Shown: piece by piece, positions 50,377-59,498 of the stretch
Position numbering within the stretch: the stretch's first letter is position 1
How the letters are laid out: each line of letters starts with the position of its first letter
Assembly (NCBI RefSeq): GCF_002419965.1
Contig: NZ_DIHC01000038.1
Location: 62,001 to 126,000 of the forward strand
DNA from: Pseudomonas sp. UBA5706
Lineage (GTDB): Bacteria; Pseudomonadota; Gammaproteobacteria; Pseudomonadales; Pseudomonadaceae
DNA: 64,000 bases
Reading direction: 5' to 3'
Notes under the pieces: model-generated
Databases searched by the model: none
What the model saw: only the letters and a program-made list of their open reading frames with translations
Told to the model about the DNA's origin: nothing
Position numbers and translations under genes: made by a program

Positions 50377-52863
50377 ATGGCTGGAAGCAATGTGATTGAC
50401 ATGAAGGTAATTTCCGACCCGGCGCAGTTCGACCGGCAAAGCGGTAATTGGCTGGAGCGCGCGGTATTCAATCATCGGGCGCTGGTGATAGTGCTCTGCG
50501 CGTGTCTGACAGTGTTCCTCGGCTGGAACGCGTTGAAGCTTCCGGTCAACGCCAGTTTCGAAAAGATGATTCCTCAGTCTCATGCCTATATCCGCAATTA
50601 CTTCGATAACCGTAACTCGTTGCGCGCCATGGGTAACTCGGTGCGGATCGCGGTGGAGAATACCCAAGGCGACATTTTCGACAAGGACTACCTGCTGACC
50701 CTGCAGAAAATCAACGACGTAGTTTACCTGCTGCCGGGTATCGATCAGGGCTGGATGCGTGGTTTGTGGACCAGCAGCTTGCGCTGGACGGAAGTGACTG
50801 AGCAGGGCTATCGAGGGGGTCCGATCATTCCGGATCGGTGGGATGGCACACCTGCCTCGATGGATGGTCTGCGTGAAAACATCTACCGCGCTGGCATCAT
50901 CGGCAGCTATGTCGCCAACGACATGAAGTCCTCGATGATTTTCGTCCCCTTGCTCAGCCTCGATCCCACGACAGGCAAACCGCTGGACTACAACGTGCTT
51001 TCCCGGCAACTGGAGGAGCAGGTACGAGGGCTGGAAACGCCGACAATAAAAATACACATCGTTGGCTTTGCCAAGCTGGTAGGTGACCTGATCGACGGCC
51101 TTTACCAGGTCATGGCCTATTTCGCGATCTCGGTGCTGATTGCCAGCCTGCTGGTGTTTTTCTATACACGATGCTGGCGCAGTACCGCGTTGCTGGTGTC
51201 CTGCGCATTGCTGGGCGTTGTATGGCTGCTCGGCCTGCTCAGCGTGCTGGGTTTCGTTCTGGACCCTTATTCGATCCTGGTGCCGTTTCTTATTTTCGCG
51301 ATCGGGTTATCCCACGGTGCGCAGAAGATGAACGGCATCATGCAGGATGTCGGCCGCGGTACACACAAATACGTCGCTGCACGTTATACCTTCCGCCGTC
51401 TGTTCATGGCGGGGTTGACCGCCTTGCTGGTGAACATCGTCGGCTTCGCGGTACTGATGATCATCGACATACCCGTCATCCGGGACATGGCGCTGACCAC
51501 CAGCCTGGGTGTGACGGTGCTGATTTTCACCAAGCTGTTCCTCATTCCGGTGCTGTTGTCGTATTTCGGCGTCAGCCAGAAAGCCGCCGAGCGCAGCGTG
51601 CGGTCGATGGAGGAGGTCGGCGAAGGACGCAGCCCGCTGCAGTCGATCCGCTACTGGCTGATTCGCCTGACCGAGCGGCGGCGAGCCATCGTGGCCATAG
51701 CTCTGGCCACGATGCTCACGTTCGTCGGGCTTTGGGCGGGGCATGGCGTTCAGTTCGGCGACTTGAACGCGGGGGCGCCGGAGTTGCGCCCCGAGTCGCG
51801 CTACAACCAGGACGTTGCATTCGTCACGCGCAATTACGGGCTGTCCATGGATCAGTTCGCGATCATGCTCAAAACAGGGCCAGGCCAGTGCACGCAATAC
51901 GCATCGGTCGTGGAGGCCAACCGCCTCAGTGAGCAGTTGCGCCAGATCCCCGGGGTGCAAACTACCTTCTCGTCGGCGGACGGCATCATGCTGGCGACTT
52001 CCGGAATGTTCGAAGGCAATCCCAAATGGCTTACGATTCCACGCAACACCAGCAATCGCAGCCAGGCATTCCAGAATTTCTCCACCGACCGACCTGAGCT
52101 GGCGGACCGCAGTTGCACGGTCACACCGATCGTTGCCTACCTCGCTGACCATCGGGCACAGACGCTGGACAGGGTGGTGAAAGCCGTCGAGACGTTTGCC
52201 GCCGCGCACAACGGCGACGATCGTCAGTTTTTGCTGGCTGCCGGCAACGCCGGTATCGAGGCGACCACCAATATCGTGGTCAAGCAAAGCTTCTGGACAC
52301 TGCATCTGGTGCTATATGGCGCCGTTGCGTTGCTGTGCTTGCTGACGTTCAGAAGCTGGCGAGCCACGCTCGTTGCGCTCATCCCATTGATCATCACCTC
52401 GATTCTGTGCGAGGCCTTGATGGCGCTGTTGGGCATTGGCATCAAGGTTGCGACCCTGCCGGTGATAGCCGTCGGGGTGGGTGTCGGCGTCGATTACGCA
52501 CTGTACCTGCTGAGTGTGCAGCTAAGACTGCAACGCGATGGCGCCAGCCTTGCCGAGGCCTATCGGGGCTCACTCGACTTCGTCGGCAGGATCGTCGCCC
52601 TGGTGGGTTTGACCATGGCTGCCGGGGTGTTGCCATGGATCTGGTCACCCATCAAGTTCCAGGCCGACATGGGCATTCTTCTGGCTTTTATGTTTCTCTG
52701 GAACATGATTGGGGCACTGGTGCTGGTCCCGGCGCTGTCTCACTTTCTCTTGCAAAGCTCCAGGGATGGTCGCGCCTCGGCCGTCCAGATAAGTGTGCCG
52801 CAATCGCGCTCGGAGGCGGCGGACGTTGGGCAACGGCAATCGGTTGAAAGGATCAGGGCATGA
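50377..52863 (+). CDS. RND/MMPL-family transporter
   Basis: An 828-residue inner-membrane protein. TM1 (ALVIVLCACLTVFLGWNAL, about residues 30-50) is followed by a periplasmic loop of about 200 residues, TM2-6, a second loop after the VRSMEEVGEG cytosolic link, and TM7-12. This is the compact MMPL/HpnN-like architecture, not the tripartite drug pump. With DUF1302, DUF1329 and YCF48-like proteins it probably moves a lipid-like substrate or intermediate across the envelope; direction is unknown. Its TGA overlaps the ATG of a CoA ligase, so transport and activation are translationally coupled. Confidence 0.9.
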   Translation: MAGSNVIDMKVISDPAQFDRQSGNWLERAVFNHRALVIVLCACLTVFLGWNALKLPVNASFEKMIPQSHAYIRNYFDNRNSLRAMGNSVRIAVENTQGDIFDKDYLLTLQKINDVVYLLPGIDQGWMRGLWTSSLRWTEVTEQGYRGGPIIPDRWDGTPASMDGLRENIYRAGIIGSYVANDMKSSMIFVPLLSLDPTTGKPLDYNVLSRQLEEQVRGLETPTIKIHIVGFAKLVGDLIDGLYQVMAYFAISVLIASLLVFFYTRCWRSTALLVSCALLGVVWLLGLLSVLGFVLDPYSILVPFLIFAIGLSHGAQKMNGIMQDVGRGTHKYVAARYTFRRLFMAGLTALLVNIVGFAVLMIIDIPVIRDMALTTSLGVTVLIFTKLFLIPVLLSYFGVSQKAAERSVRSMEEVGEGRSPLQSIRYWLIRLTERRRAIVAIALATMLTFVGLWAGHGVQFGDLNAGAPELRPESRYNQDVAFVTRNYGLSMDQFAIMLKTGPGQCTQYASVVEANRLSEQLRQIPGVQTTFSSADGIMLATSGMFEGNPKWLTIPRNTSNRSQAFQNFSTDRPELADRSCTVTPIVAYLADHRAQTLDRVVKAVETFAAAHNGDDRQFLLAAGNAGIEATTNIVVKQSFWTLHLVLYGAVALLCLLTFRSWRATLVALIPLIITSILCEALMALLGIGIKVATLPVIAVGVGVGVDYALYLLSVQLRLQRDGASLAEAYRGSLDFVGRIVALVGLTMAAGVLPWIWSPIKFQADMGILLAFMFLWNMIGALVLVPALSHFLLQSSRDGRASAVQISVPQSRSEAADVGQRQSVERIRA

Positions 52864-54476
52864 AGGCCCGCGACCCGACGCTACGGCCCCAGGCGCGACT
52901 CCAGGTGCAGTCCCGGGGCCGCTTGCTGCGCGCACCAACATTCTGGCAGCTGTTGCAATCTCGGGCGGCCTGCACCCCACATGCAACGATGCTGATCGAC
53001 GGCGAGCGCGGCCTGCGCATCACATTCGCCCAGGTCCATGACATCGCCCAGCGATTGGCCGCAGGGCTGCACGCGCTCGGGATCAGGTCTGGCTCGACAG
53101 TCACGTGGCAGTTGCCGACAGGCAGTGTCGCGGTGGTGACGGCGCTGGCCCTGGCAAGGCTGGGTGCGGTGCAGAATCCGGTGATCTGGCTGTATGGCGC
53201 TCGGGAGCTTGCCACGGTACTGGCGCGTAGCCAAAGCCAGTTTCTGCTCATCGATGGCAGCGATGAAGCGCGACAGCGGGCAGTCGATGCGATGAGCACG
53301 CTATGCCTGGCGCCTGCATTGATTCCAATGTCTGACGAGCTTCCGCAAGGCGAGCCATCTTCGCTTGAGCCCTTTGCGGGCGATTCTGACGGCGCGCGCT
53401 GGGTCTATTACACCTCTGGCACCACGTCGCAACCCAAGGGCGCGATGCACAGTGACAACACCTTGATGCTCGGCGGACTCAACCTGGCACGGGCGATGCA
53501 GGTGGGAAGCCATGATGTCGGCAGCATCGCCTTTCCCTACGCGCACATTGGGGGGGCGATGTACACCGCCATGTTGCTTGCAAGCGGCATGAGCGCGGTG
53601 CTGGTCGAGCGCTTTCAAGCCGCCAAGGCGGTGCGTCTGTTTGCCCACCATAGGGTGACGACCACGGGCGGCAGCACCGCGCATTATCAGGCGCTGCTGG
53701 CCGAGCAGCGCGGCCAACCGGAACGCCCGCTTTTGCCTGCGATGCGTTTGCTGTGCGGAGGCGGCGCATTTTGTCCTGCCCCATTGCATGAGCAGGTGCG
53801 AGCCGAGTTGGGCTGCACGCTGACGCACAACTACGGCATGACAGAAATTCCCTTGATCTGCGCCGGTACACCATCGGACAGCGCCGAGGCGCTGGCTGGC
53901 AGCTGTGGCTTGCCCGTCGAGGGCGTTGAGATGCGCGTCGTCGGAAAAACAGGAGTGTTGCCCTCAGGTGCGGAAGGAGAGATTCGCGTGCGGGGCCCGG
54001 CAGTGTTTCTGGGTTACACCGACCAGTCGCTGATGACTGAGGCGTTCGACGAGGACGGCTTCTTTCGTACCGGCGATCTGGGTCGGGTACGTCCGGACGG
54101 GCGTGTGGTTCTCACCGGCAGGCTCAAAGACGTGATTATTCGCAAGGGCGAAAATATCTCGGCCCTGGAGCTTGAAGAAATTCTTCAGCGTCACGACAAA
54201 GTTGCGGCGGCGGCCGTGATCGGCCTGCCGGATGCGCAGCGTGGCGAGCGGGTGTGCGCGGTGATTGAGCCCGCGCCCGGCCAGCCGCCACTGACTTATG
54301 AAGAAATGGTCGGGCTGTTCCTGTCGGCCAGGGTCATGGTGCAGAAAATTCCCGAACAGCTGGAAATCGTTGATCCGCTGCCGCGTAACGACACCATGAA
54401 CAAGATCCTCAAGCATGAACTGCGGGCCCGGTTTTCATCCAGCGAACAGCCACCCCTGTCGCAGCCTTCCGGCTGA
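52860..54476 (+). CDS. AMP-forming acyl-CoA ligase coupled to the RND gene
   Basis: A 538-residue ANL enzyme: A3 VYYTSGTTSQPKGAMH, A5 region THNYGMTEIPL, A7 FFRTGDLGRVRPDGRV, A8 GRLKDVIIRKGENISALE and late lysine in NDTMNKILK. ATG 52860 overlaps the transporter stop by ATGA. Activation right at the point of import (vectorial acylation) would trap the incoming acid as a CoA ester; that is an inference from the overlap. It is the fourth ligase of the island, distinct from the 14939/21806 pair. Confidence 0.92.
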   Translation: MKARDPTLRPQARLQVQSRGRLLRAPTFWQLLQSRAACTPHATMLIDGERGLRITFAQVHDIAQRLAAGLHALGIRSGSTVTWQLPTGSVAVVTALALARLGAVQNPVIWLYGARELATVLARSQSQFLLIDGSDEARQRAVDAMSTLCLAPALIPMSDELPQGEPSSLEPFAGDSDGARWVYYTSGTTSQPKGAMHSDNTLMLGGLNLARAMQVGSHDVGSIAFPYAHIGGAMYTAMLLASGMSAVLVERFQAAKAVRLFAHHRVTTTGGSTAHYQALLAEQRGQPERPLLPAMRLLCGGGAFCPAPLHEQVRAELGCTLTHNYGMTEIPLICAGTPSDSAEALAGSCGLPVEGVEMRVVGKTGVLPSGAEGEIRVRGPAVFLGYTDQSLMTEAFDEDGFFRTGDLGRVRPDGRVVLTGRLKDVIIRKGENISALELEEILQRHDKVAAAAVIGLPDAQRGERVCAVIEPAPGQPPLTYEEMVGLFLSARVMVQKIPEQLEIVDPLPRNDTMNKILKHELRARFSSSEQPPLSQPSG

Positions 54477-54528
54477 CAGTGCAAGCATTGCGTGATCCTC
54501 AGAAACTCACCCCAGGAGCATTCTTCCC

Positions 54529-55716
54529 ATGAGAGAAGCCGTTATCGTGTCCACGGCCCGAACCCCGATCGGCAAAGCCCATCGGGGGGCGTTGAACAAC
54601 ATTAAATCACCGACCCTCACCGCGCATGCCCTGTGGCATGCGGTTCAACGGGCCGCAATCGACCCCGGCGAAGTCGAGGATGTGATTGTCGGCGCGGCGA
54701 TGGGGGCCGGAACGGCCGGGCGAAATCTTGCGCGTGCCGCTGCATTGCGTGCAGGGCTGGGCGTTCATGTGGCCGGCTCAACGGTGGATCGGCAATGTGC
54801 TTCTGGCCTGATGGCCATCTCTATCGCCGCCAAGCAGATCATCGTCGACGGCATGGACATTGTGCTGGGTGCGGGTTCGGAAAATGTCAGCGCGCTCACT
54901 CCGGCCTATCTCGAATGGGCCGTTCGTGACAAGGATCAAGCGTTGATCGACTGCGTGCCGGCCGCCTACATGCCGATGATCGATACGGCAGAGTACGTGG
55001 CCAATAAATATGGCATAAGCCGCCAGGCGCAGGACGCGTTTGCCTTGCAGGCTCATCAGAGGGCAGCGGCAGCGAGGTTGGCGGGACGCTTCGAAGAGGA
55101 AATCGCGCCCATAGCAATCATCCAGAAACTGGTCGACAAGCACACTCAGGAAGTCAGCTATCGCGAGCAGGTATTCAGCCGCGATGAATGCCTTCGTCCG
55201 GAAACCACCGCTGAAGGTCTGGCGGCATTGAAGCCGGTGCTCGAAGGTGGATCGGTGACTGCCGGCAACGCCAGCCAGCTTTCAGACGGCGCCAGTGCCT
55301 GCCTGTTGATGGAGGCCTCTGTGGCCGAGCGCAAGGGGCTGCAACCGCTAGGGGCCTATCGTGGGTTCATCGCCACTGGGTGCGCGCCCGAGGAAATGGG
55401 CATCGGTCCGGTAAGCGCCGTTTTGGCCTTGCTGAAAAAACACGGGTTGACCGTCGACGATGTCGGACTCTGGGAGCTCAATGAAGCCTTTGCCTGTCAG
55501 GCACTGTACTGCCGCGAGCAACTGGGCATCGATCCACAAATCTTCAATGTCAACGGCGGCGGCATCGCCCTGGGGCACCCCTTCGGTATGACGGGATCGA
55601 GACTGGTCGGCAGCGCATTGCTGGAAGGACGGCGCAGAGGTGTGCGGTTTGTGGTCGTGACGATGTGCGTTGGCGGCGGCATGGGCGCCGCCGGCCTGTT
55701 TGAAGTCTACGATTGA
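54529..55716 (+). CDS. Acetyl-CoA C-acyltransferase (FadA-type thiolase)
   Basis: A 395-residue classical thiolase. RQCASGLMA carries the nucleophilic cysteine near residue 88, NEAFACQ and [14 protein letters not shown] carry the His block, and [10 protein letters not shown] the second cysteine. It should cleave 3-oxoacyl-CoA to acetyl-CoA and a shortened CoA ester. ATG 54529 is 52 bp after the ligase; it is the last gene of the transport operon. GHPFGMTG instead of GHPxGxSG is a mild variant. A hairpin follows. Confidence 0.92.
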   Translation: MREAVIVSTARTPIGKAHRGALNNIKSPTLTAHALWHAVQRAAIDPGEVEDVIVGAAMGAGTAGRNLARAAALRAGLGVHVAGSTVDRQCASGLMAISIAAKQIIVDGMDIVLGAGSENVSALTPAYLEWAVRDKDQALIDCVPAAYMPMIDTAEYVANKYGISRQAQDAFALQAHQRAAAARLAGRFEEEIAPIAIIQKLVDKHTQEVSYREQVFSRDECLRPETTAEGLAALKPVLEGGSVTAGNASQLSDGASACLLMEASVAERKGLQPLGAYRGFIATGCAPEEMGIGPVSAVLALLKKHGLTVDDVGLWELNEAFACQALYCREQLGIDPQIFNVNGGGIALGHPFGMTGSRLVGSALLEGRRRGVRFVVVTMCVGGGMGAAGLFEVYD

Positions 55717-55726
55717 AAGCACAACG

Positions 55727-55748
55727 GCGCCGATCACGGGATCGGCGC
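55727..55748. terminator. Hairpin between convergent thiolase and SDR genes
   Basis: A perfect 9-bp stem GCGCCGATC / GATCGGCGC with an ACGG loop starts 10 bp after the thiolase stop and is seven bases from the end of the SDR gene. No strong T run. Confidence 0.65.
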
Positions 55749-55754
55749 AGCGCC

Positions 55755-56453
55755 TCAACTCAGCCCGACCACCGGGATGACAGCGCCGTGAATGGCGTTG
55801 GCCGCTGGCGAGGCAAGGAAAGTGATCACATCAGCCAGTTGCCCGGTGGACACCCAGGCCTGCGGATTCGCGTCTGGCATCGCTGCGCGGTTGGCAGGAG
55901 TGTCGAGGATGCTCGGTGCGACCGCATTGACGTTGATCCCTTTATCGCGCAGTTCCATTCCCATGGATTCGGTCAGCCTGGCGACCACGCTTTTCGCTGC
56001 GCAGTAGGCACCCATCTGCGCTTTTCCGCTGATCGCCGACACAGCTGAGATATTGATGATCTTGCCGCTGCCGGCATCGAGCATTCCCGGTACGACGGCC
56101 CGGCAAGTATTGAGTGTCGTGGCAACGTTGAGATCGTGCATGCGTTGCCAGTCTTCGGTATTCGCAGCATGCACGGGGTTGCCCATGGTGAAGCCTCCTG
56201 CGATGTTGCACAGGACGGTTGCCGGGCCCAGCTTGCCGAGTATCTGCGCCATGGCAGTCTGGGTGGCGGTGTTGTCGGTCAGGTCGACGACCAGAAATTG
56301 CTTGTCGCCGGCGACCTGGGCGTAGGCGCTGTGCAGCATGTCTTCGTTGCAGTCAATCAGCAACGTCGAGGCGCCTTTGTCGAGGAATGCCTGTGCAACC
56401 GCCCGACCCAGTGCGCCCGCCGCGCCTGTAATTACCACCAGTGAAGCCACCAT
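55755..56453 (-). CDS. SDR family oxidoreductase
   Basis: A 232-residue short-chain dehydrogenase: TGAAGALGR cofactor loop, CNIAGGF (variant of NNAG), INISAVSA with the catalytic serine, GAYCAAK active site. It ends with IPVVGLS, so the usual DGG near the C-terminus is absent, and the protein is about 20 residues short of FabG. ATG 56453 is preceded by AAAAAAGGAG. It is a single leftward gene; operator 12 ends only 19 bp before the ATG, so a bound regulator would sit on or near the transcript start. Confidence 0.84.
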   Translation of the reverse strand: MVASLVVITGAAGALGRAVAQAFLDKGASTLLIDCNEDMLHSAYAQVAGDKQFLVVDLTDNTATQTAMAQILGKLGPATVLCNIAGGFTMGNPVHAANTEDWQRMHDLNVATTLNTCRAVVPGMLDAGSGKIINISAVSAISGKAQMGAYCAAKSVVARLTESMGMELRDKGINVNAVAPSILDTPANRAAMPDANPQAWVSTGQLADVITFLASPAANAIHGAVIPVVGLS

Positions 56454-56472
56454 TGTGTTCTCCTTTTTTATA

Positions 56473-56493
56473 TAGCTGACGTTATGTCAGTTT
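56473..56493. promoter_or_regulatory. Operator palindrome 12 (SDR side)
   Basis: TAGCTGAC-GTTAT-GTCAGTTT, 19 bp upstream of the SDR ATG at 56453. Read on the minus strand it is preceded by TATAAA, a candidate -10 box, so the site would cover the transcription start. Lies in the 251-bp divergent region 56454-56704. Confidence 0.75.
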
Positions 56494-56605
56494 ATACACC
56501 TGCTTGACGAGCTGCAAGGCGATCATTGCGGCGCCGTTACGTGTTAAAGAACTCCAAGCGGTGGATTTTTTAAGAAGGACTTGCGTCTATCTGCAAAATG
56601 CCATA

Positions 56606-56626
56606 GAAATGACACTGTGTTAGTTA
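56606..56626. promoter_or_regulatory. Operator-like palindrome 13 (DUF35 side)
   Basis: GAAATGAC-ACTGT-GTTAGTTA, a looser copy with the same 8-5-8 spacing, 78 bp upstream of the DUF35 ATG at 56705. With operator 12 it repeats the two-site layout seen at 45824/45963. Confidence 0.55.
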
Positions 56627-56704
56627 TAAGCGCTTTTAACGGTTTCCGTGTTCTTCACATGAGAGGGCGGGGACAATCACCCGGTTTGTTTGAGAGGTAC
56701 ACCT

Positions 56705-57109
56705 ATGAATAGCACCGCAAGAGTGTTACCGGCGTTGACCGAGTTGAACCGTTTCTTCTGGACCGGCGGGCAGGATGGGCAACTACGCTTTCTTCACTGT
56801 TCGAGCTGCAGCACGTACATCCATCCTCCTCTTCCGGTTTGCCCGCATTGCCAAGGCGGGGAACTCACACCGCGCGTTGTATCCGGCCAAGGTCGTATTG
56901 AGGCGCTGACGGAGAACCACCAGGCATGGCGTGAGGAACAGCAGGTGCCTTACGCGATCGCTATTGTCAGTCTCGATGATCAGCCAGGTTTGCAGATGAC
57001 CAGCAATATCGTTGGGTGCGACCCGCAATCTGCTTACATCGGCCAGCAGGTCAGGGTGGTCTTTGAAGCGATCGAAGATATCTACCTGCCGTTGTTCACC
57101 CCTGCTTGA
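56705..57109 (+). CDS. DUF35 zinc-ribbon/OB-fold protein
   Basis: A 134-residue DUF35 protein with intact ribbon: CSSCSTYIHPPLPVCPHC gives two CxxC pairs, and the OB-fold follows from GQGRIEALTENH to the end. DUF35 proteins bind thiolase-fold aldolases (ChsH2-Ltp2, Shy-Sal pairs) and complete their active site; the cysteine-less proteins at 23660 and 26744 are the candidate partners. ATG 56705 follows GAGAGGT. It heads the operon of two ACAD pairs, TetR and a crotonase, nine bases before the next start. Confidence 0.88.
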   Translation: MNSTARVLPALTELNRFFWTGGQDGQLRFLHCSSCSTYIHPPLPVCPHCQGGELTPRVVSGQGRIEALTENHQAWREEQQVPYAIAIVSLDDQPGLQMTSNIVGCDPQSAYIGQQVRVVFEAIEDIYLPLFTPA

Positions 57110-57117
57110 GAGCCGCC

Positions 57118-58242
57118 ATGCCGAACAGTCACGCTGAAGAACTGCAGACCATCGCCGATCAGGCGCGGCGGCTGCTGGAAGACCTGGCAACGCCCGAGCA
57201 ACTCAAGTTGCTTCTGGAGCGTCCTGGTAATTTTGATCACTCCCTCTGGGCACATGCCGTCGAGCAAGGTTGGCCATGCGTCGCCATTGATGAACCGGCA
57301 GGAGGCCTGGGGCTGGGATGGGTCGGACTAGGTGTCCTCTGTCAGGAAGTCGGTCGTGTCAGCGCCTCCTTGCCGCTGATCGCCAACACGGTGGTTGCAC
57401 ATGCGCTGTCCTTGCACCAACAGTCCGGCGAGGGCTCGCCCGAGGGTTTGCTTCAATTTCTGATATCTGGAGAGCGTGTCGCCTGTCTTGGCCTGGGCGA
57501 TCCCGACGACAGCGGCGTGGTCGGTCTTCGCAGCGCTCGCGTCGTTGCCGGCAATATCGATGGCGAGACCGCACTGTGCGCATTTGCGGCCATTGCCGAC
57601 GTCGCCATGGTCTGGGCCCTTGACGAGGAGGGGGGTGGGCTGTTCCTGGTGGAGCTTGGCCATCCGGGCGTTCATCGATCGTTAGAGCCAGGCTTTGATA
57701 ACGCCCGTGCCATCGCCCGGTTGGCATTCGAGAAGGTTCCGGTTCTCAAGATCGGTGCAGAGCACGAGGTGCGTGAGGTGTCCAGCCTGACGGCCTTACT
57801 GACCTGTTTTGAGCAGCTGGGCGGGGCGCAGCGTTGTCTGGACATGGCTTGTCAATACTCCCTTGAACGTCGGGCATTCGGCCAGGCGATCGGGGGATTT
57901 CAAGGCGTCAAACACAAGCTTGCCGAAATCTATTGCCTGCTGCAGATCGCTCAAGGGTGTCTGAGCGATGCAGTGGCGGCATGGGAACAGAAACTCCCAA
58001 CCCGCTATTGGTTGAGTTCCGTCGCTCGTATCGCCGCAATCCAGGCCTACAGCGCCGCTGCCGAGCAGAACCTGCACGTGCATGGCGGCATGGGGGTGAC
58101 CTGGGAGGCCATGCCTCATCATTTTTATCGTCGGTCCCGAGCGCTCACGCTAGAACTGGGCGGGGTGTCCTATTGGCGGGAGCGGCTGTTGAGCGAACTT
58201 GGCTTCGATTCCATCCAGACGCTTGCGGGAGCCACCCTATGA
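57118..58242 (+). CDS. Acyl-CoA dehydrogenase, beta-type subunit
   Basis: A 374-residue ACAD-fold protein with RRAFGQAIGGFQGVKHKLAE and NLHVHGGMGVTWEAMPHHFYRR, the beta-type C-terminal block. The usual FxEP FAD segment is absent (GLGDPDDSG), so it probably supports an alpha subunit rather than acting alone. The stop overlaps the start of the ACAD at 58239 by ATGA, which suggests equal synthesis of both subunits. I chose ATG 57118 over an in-frame TTG at 57106 that overlaps the DUF35 stop. Confidence 0.86.
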   Translation: MPNSHAEELQTIADQARRLLEDLATPEQLKLLLERPGNFDHSLWAHAVEQGWPCVAIDEPAGGLGLGWVGLGVLCQEVGRVSASLPLIANTVVAHALSLHQQSGEGSPEGLLQFLISGERVACLGLGDPDDSGVVGLRSARVVAGNIDGETALCAFAAIADVAMVWALDEEGGGLFLVELGHPGVHRSLEPGFDNARAIARLAFEKVPVLKIGAEHEVREVSSLTALLTCFEQLGGAQRCLDMACQYSLERRAFGQAIGGFQGVKHKLAEIYCLLQIAQGCLSDAVAAWEQKLPTRYWLSSVARIAAIQAYSAAAEQNLHVHGGMGVTWEAMPHHFYRRSRALTLELGGVSYWRERLLSELGFDSIQTLAGATL

Positions 58243-59441
58243 ACGACCCTCTGTCCTTGTATCGTGAACGTGCGCGCCAATGGCTCGCCAATACTGCCCC
58301 CAAATACAGTGGCCAAGCCCGGCATGGTCTGAGTTTCGAACAAGACCTGCGGCTAGCCCGCGCGTGGCAAATGCTAAAAGCGCAGGCAGGATTCGCCTGC
58401 ATCACGCTTCCCGCACGATATGGCGGCGCAGGCGGAACCGAGCTGGAAAAGGTGGTCTTCAGTGAAGAAGAGATGCGCTATGACTTGCCGTTGAACTACT
58501 TCAGCATCAGCCTGAACAACCCGCTGCCGATTTTCCTGCGTTATGCCCCCGAGCACTGGAAGCAGCGGCTGGCCCCGGCCACCGTGCGCGGCGAACTGCT
58601 GTGGTGCCAGTTGTTTTCGGAGCCGGCGGCAGGGTCGGATCTGGCTTCACTGCGGCTCAAGGCAGAGCCGGTGGAGGGCGGCTGGCAGCTAAACGGGCAG
58701 AAAGTCTGGACCAGTTGGGCGCAGATCGCCGACTGGGGCGTTGTGGTTGCCCGCAGCGACTCAAGCCTGCCCAAGCATGCTGGCCTCACCTATTTCTTTC
58801 TCGACATGAAGTCTCCCGGGATCACCGTGCAGCCCATCCGGCGGCTGGGCGATGAAAAAGACCTAAACGAAGTTTTCTTCAACGACGTTTTCATCCCGGA
58901 CGAACAGCGGCTTGGCGAAATCAATGGCGGTTTTCGCGTCGCCGTCGAGACGCTGATGATCGAGCGTTACGCGGTCACTGACGAATCGGGTTACGGGCCC
59001 ACGCTGGAGCGCTTCATAGAGCTGGCGGCCAATTCCCGCCTTAACGGTATGCCAGCCCTGGCGGACGGGGAGGTGCGGGCGCGCATTGCGCAAGTGTTTG
59101 TTGAACGGCAGGGGCTTCGCGCCATTCATCGCAGCGCGCTTGAAGCGTTCGCTCAGGGCAAGGCGCCGGGACCGGAGGGCGCTATTCGCAAGCTGTTATT
59201 GGGGCGCACGCGCCAACAGCTGGGGGCGGCGGCGATGGATCTCATGGGCAGTCAGGGGTTGCGGCTGGACCCAGAAAGTCATGCGGTCAACGATTTCGTC
59301 CGAGCCTGGCTGGACCCGAGTCTGAGAATCGCCGGGGGCACCGATGAACTCTTGCTCAACACCTTGGCCGAGAGGGTGCTGGGGATGCCTCAGGATCACA
59401 GGCCGGACAAGGGCTTGCCGTTCAACTCGCCTGCGAGCTGA
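58239..59441 (+). CDS. Acyl-CoA dehydrogenase, alpha-type subunit
   Basis: A 400-residue ACAD: ITLPARYGGAGGTE, LFSEPAAGSDLASL for FAD/substrate contact, LNGQKVWTSWAQIADW, and RIAGGTDELLLNTLAERVLGMPQD at the end. It is the partner of the gene it overlaps by four bases. The start at 58239 gives the usual ACAD N-terminus; the open frame extends upstream only through the previous gene. Pair 57118/58239 is one of three split ACADs of the island. Confidence 0.89.
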   Translation: MNDPLSLYRERARQWLANTAPKYSGQARHGLSFEQDLRLARAWQMLKAQAGFACITLPARYGGAGGTELEKVVFSEEEMRYDLPLNYFSISLNNPLPIFLRYAPEHWKQRLAPATVRGELLWCQLFSEPAAGSDLASLRLKAEPVEGGWQLNGQKVWTSWAQIADWGVVVARSDSSLPKHAGLTYFFLDMKSPGITVQPIRRLGDEKDLNEVFFNDVFIPDEQRLGEINGGFRVAVETLMIERYAVTDESGYGPTLERFIELAANSRLNGMPALADGEVRARIAQVFVERQGLRAIHRSALEAFAQGKAPGPEGAIRKLLLGRTRQQLGAAAMDLMGSQGLRLDPESHAVNDFVRAWLDPSLRIAGGTDELLLNTLAERVLGMPQDHRPDKGLPFNSPAS

Positions 59442-59498
59442 GCTCGCCAAGCTGGCATTCGCAACTGAGTCACCACTGCAGAACTCACAGGACTACCT

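Noticed and set aside
51307..52305. 332-codon minus-strand frame within the RND gene
   Set aside because: The RND frame has clear membrane segments and family length; the antisense translation is rich in R, H and Q with no domain.
50377..52863. RND protein as a multidrug efflux pump
   Set aside because: Compact MMPL-like length without adaptor or outer-membrane channel of the tripartite type; partners are DUF1302/DUF1329/YCF48-like.
57933..58238. Upstream extension of the ACAD frame at 58239
   Set aside because: The extension lies inside the previous ACAD gene and has no ACAD similarity; ATG 58239 with ATGA overlap is better.
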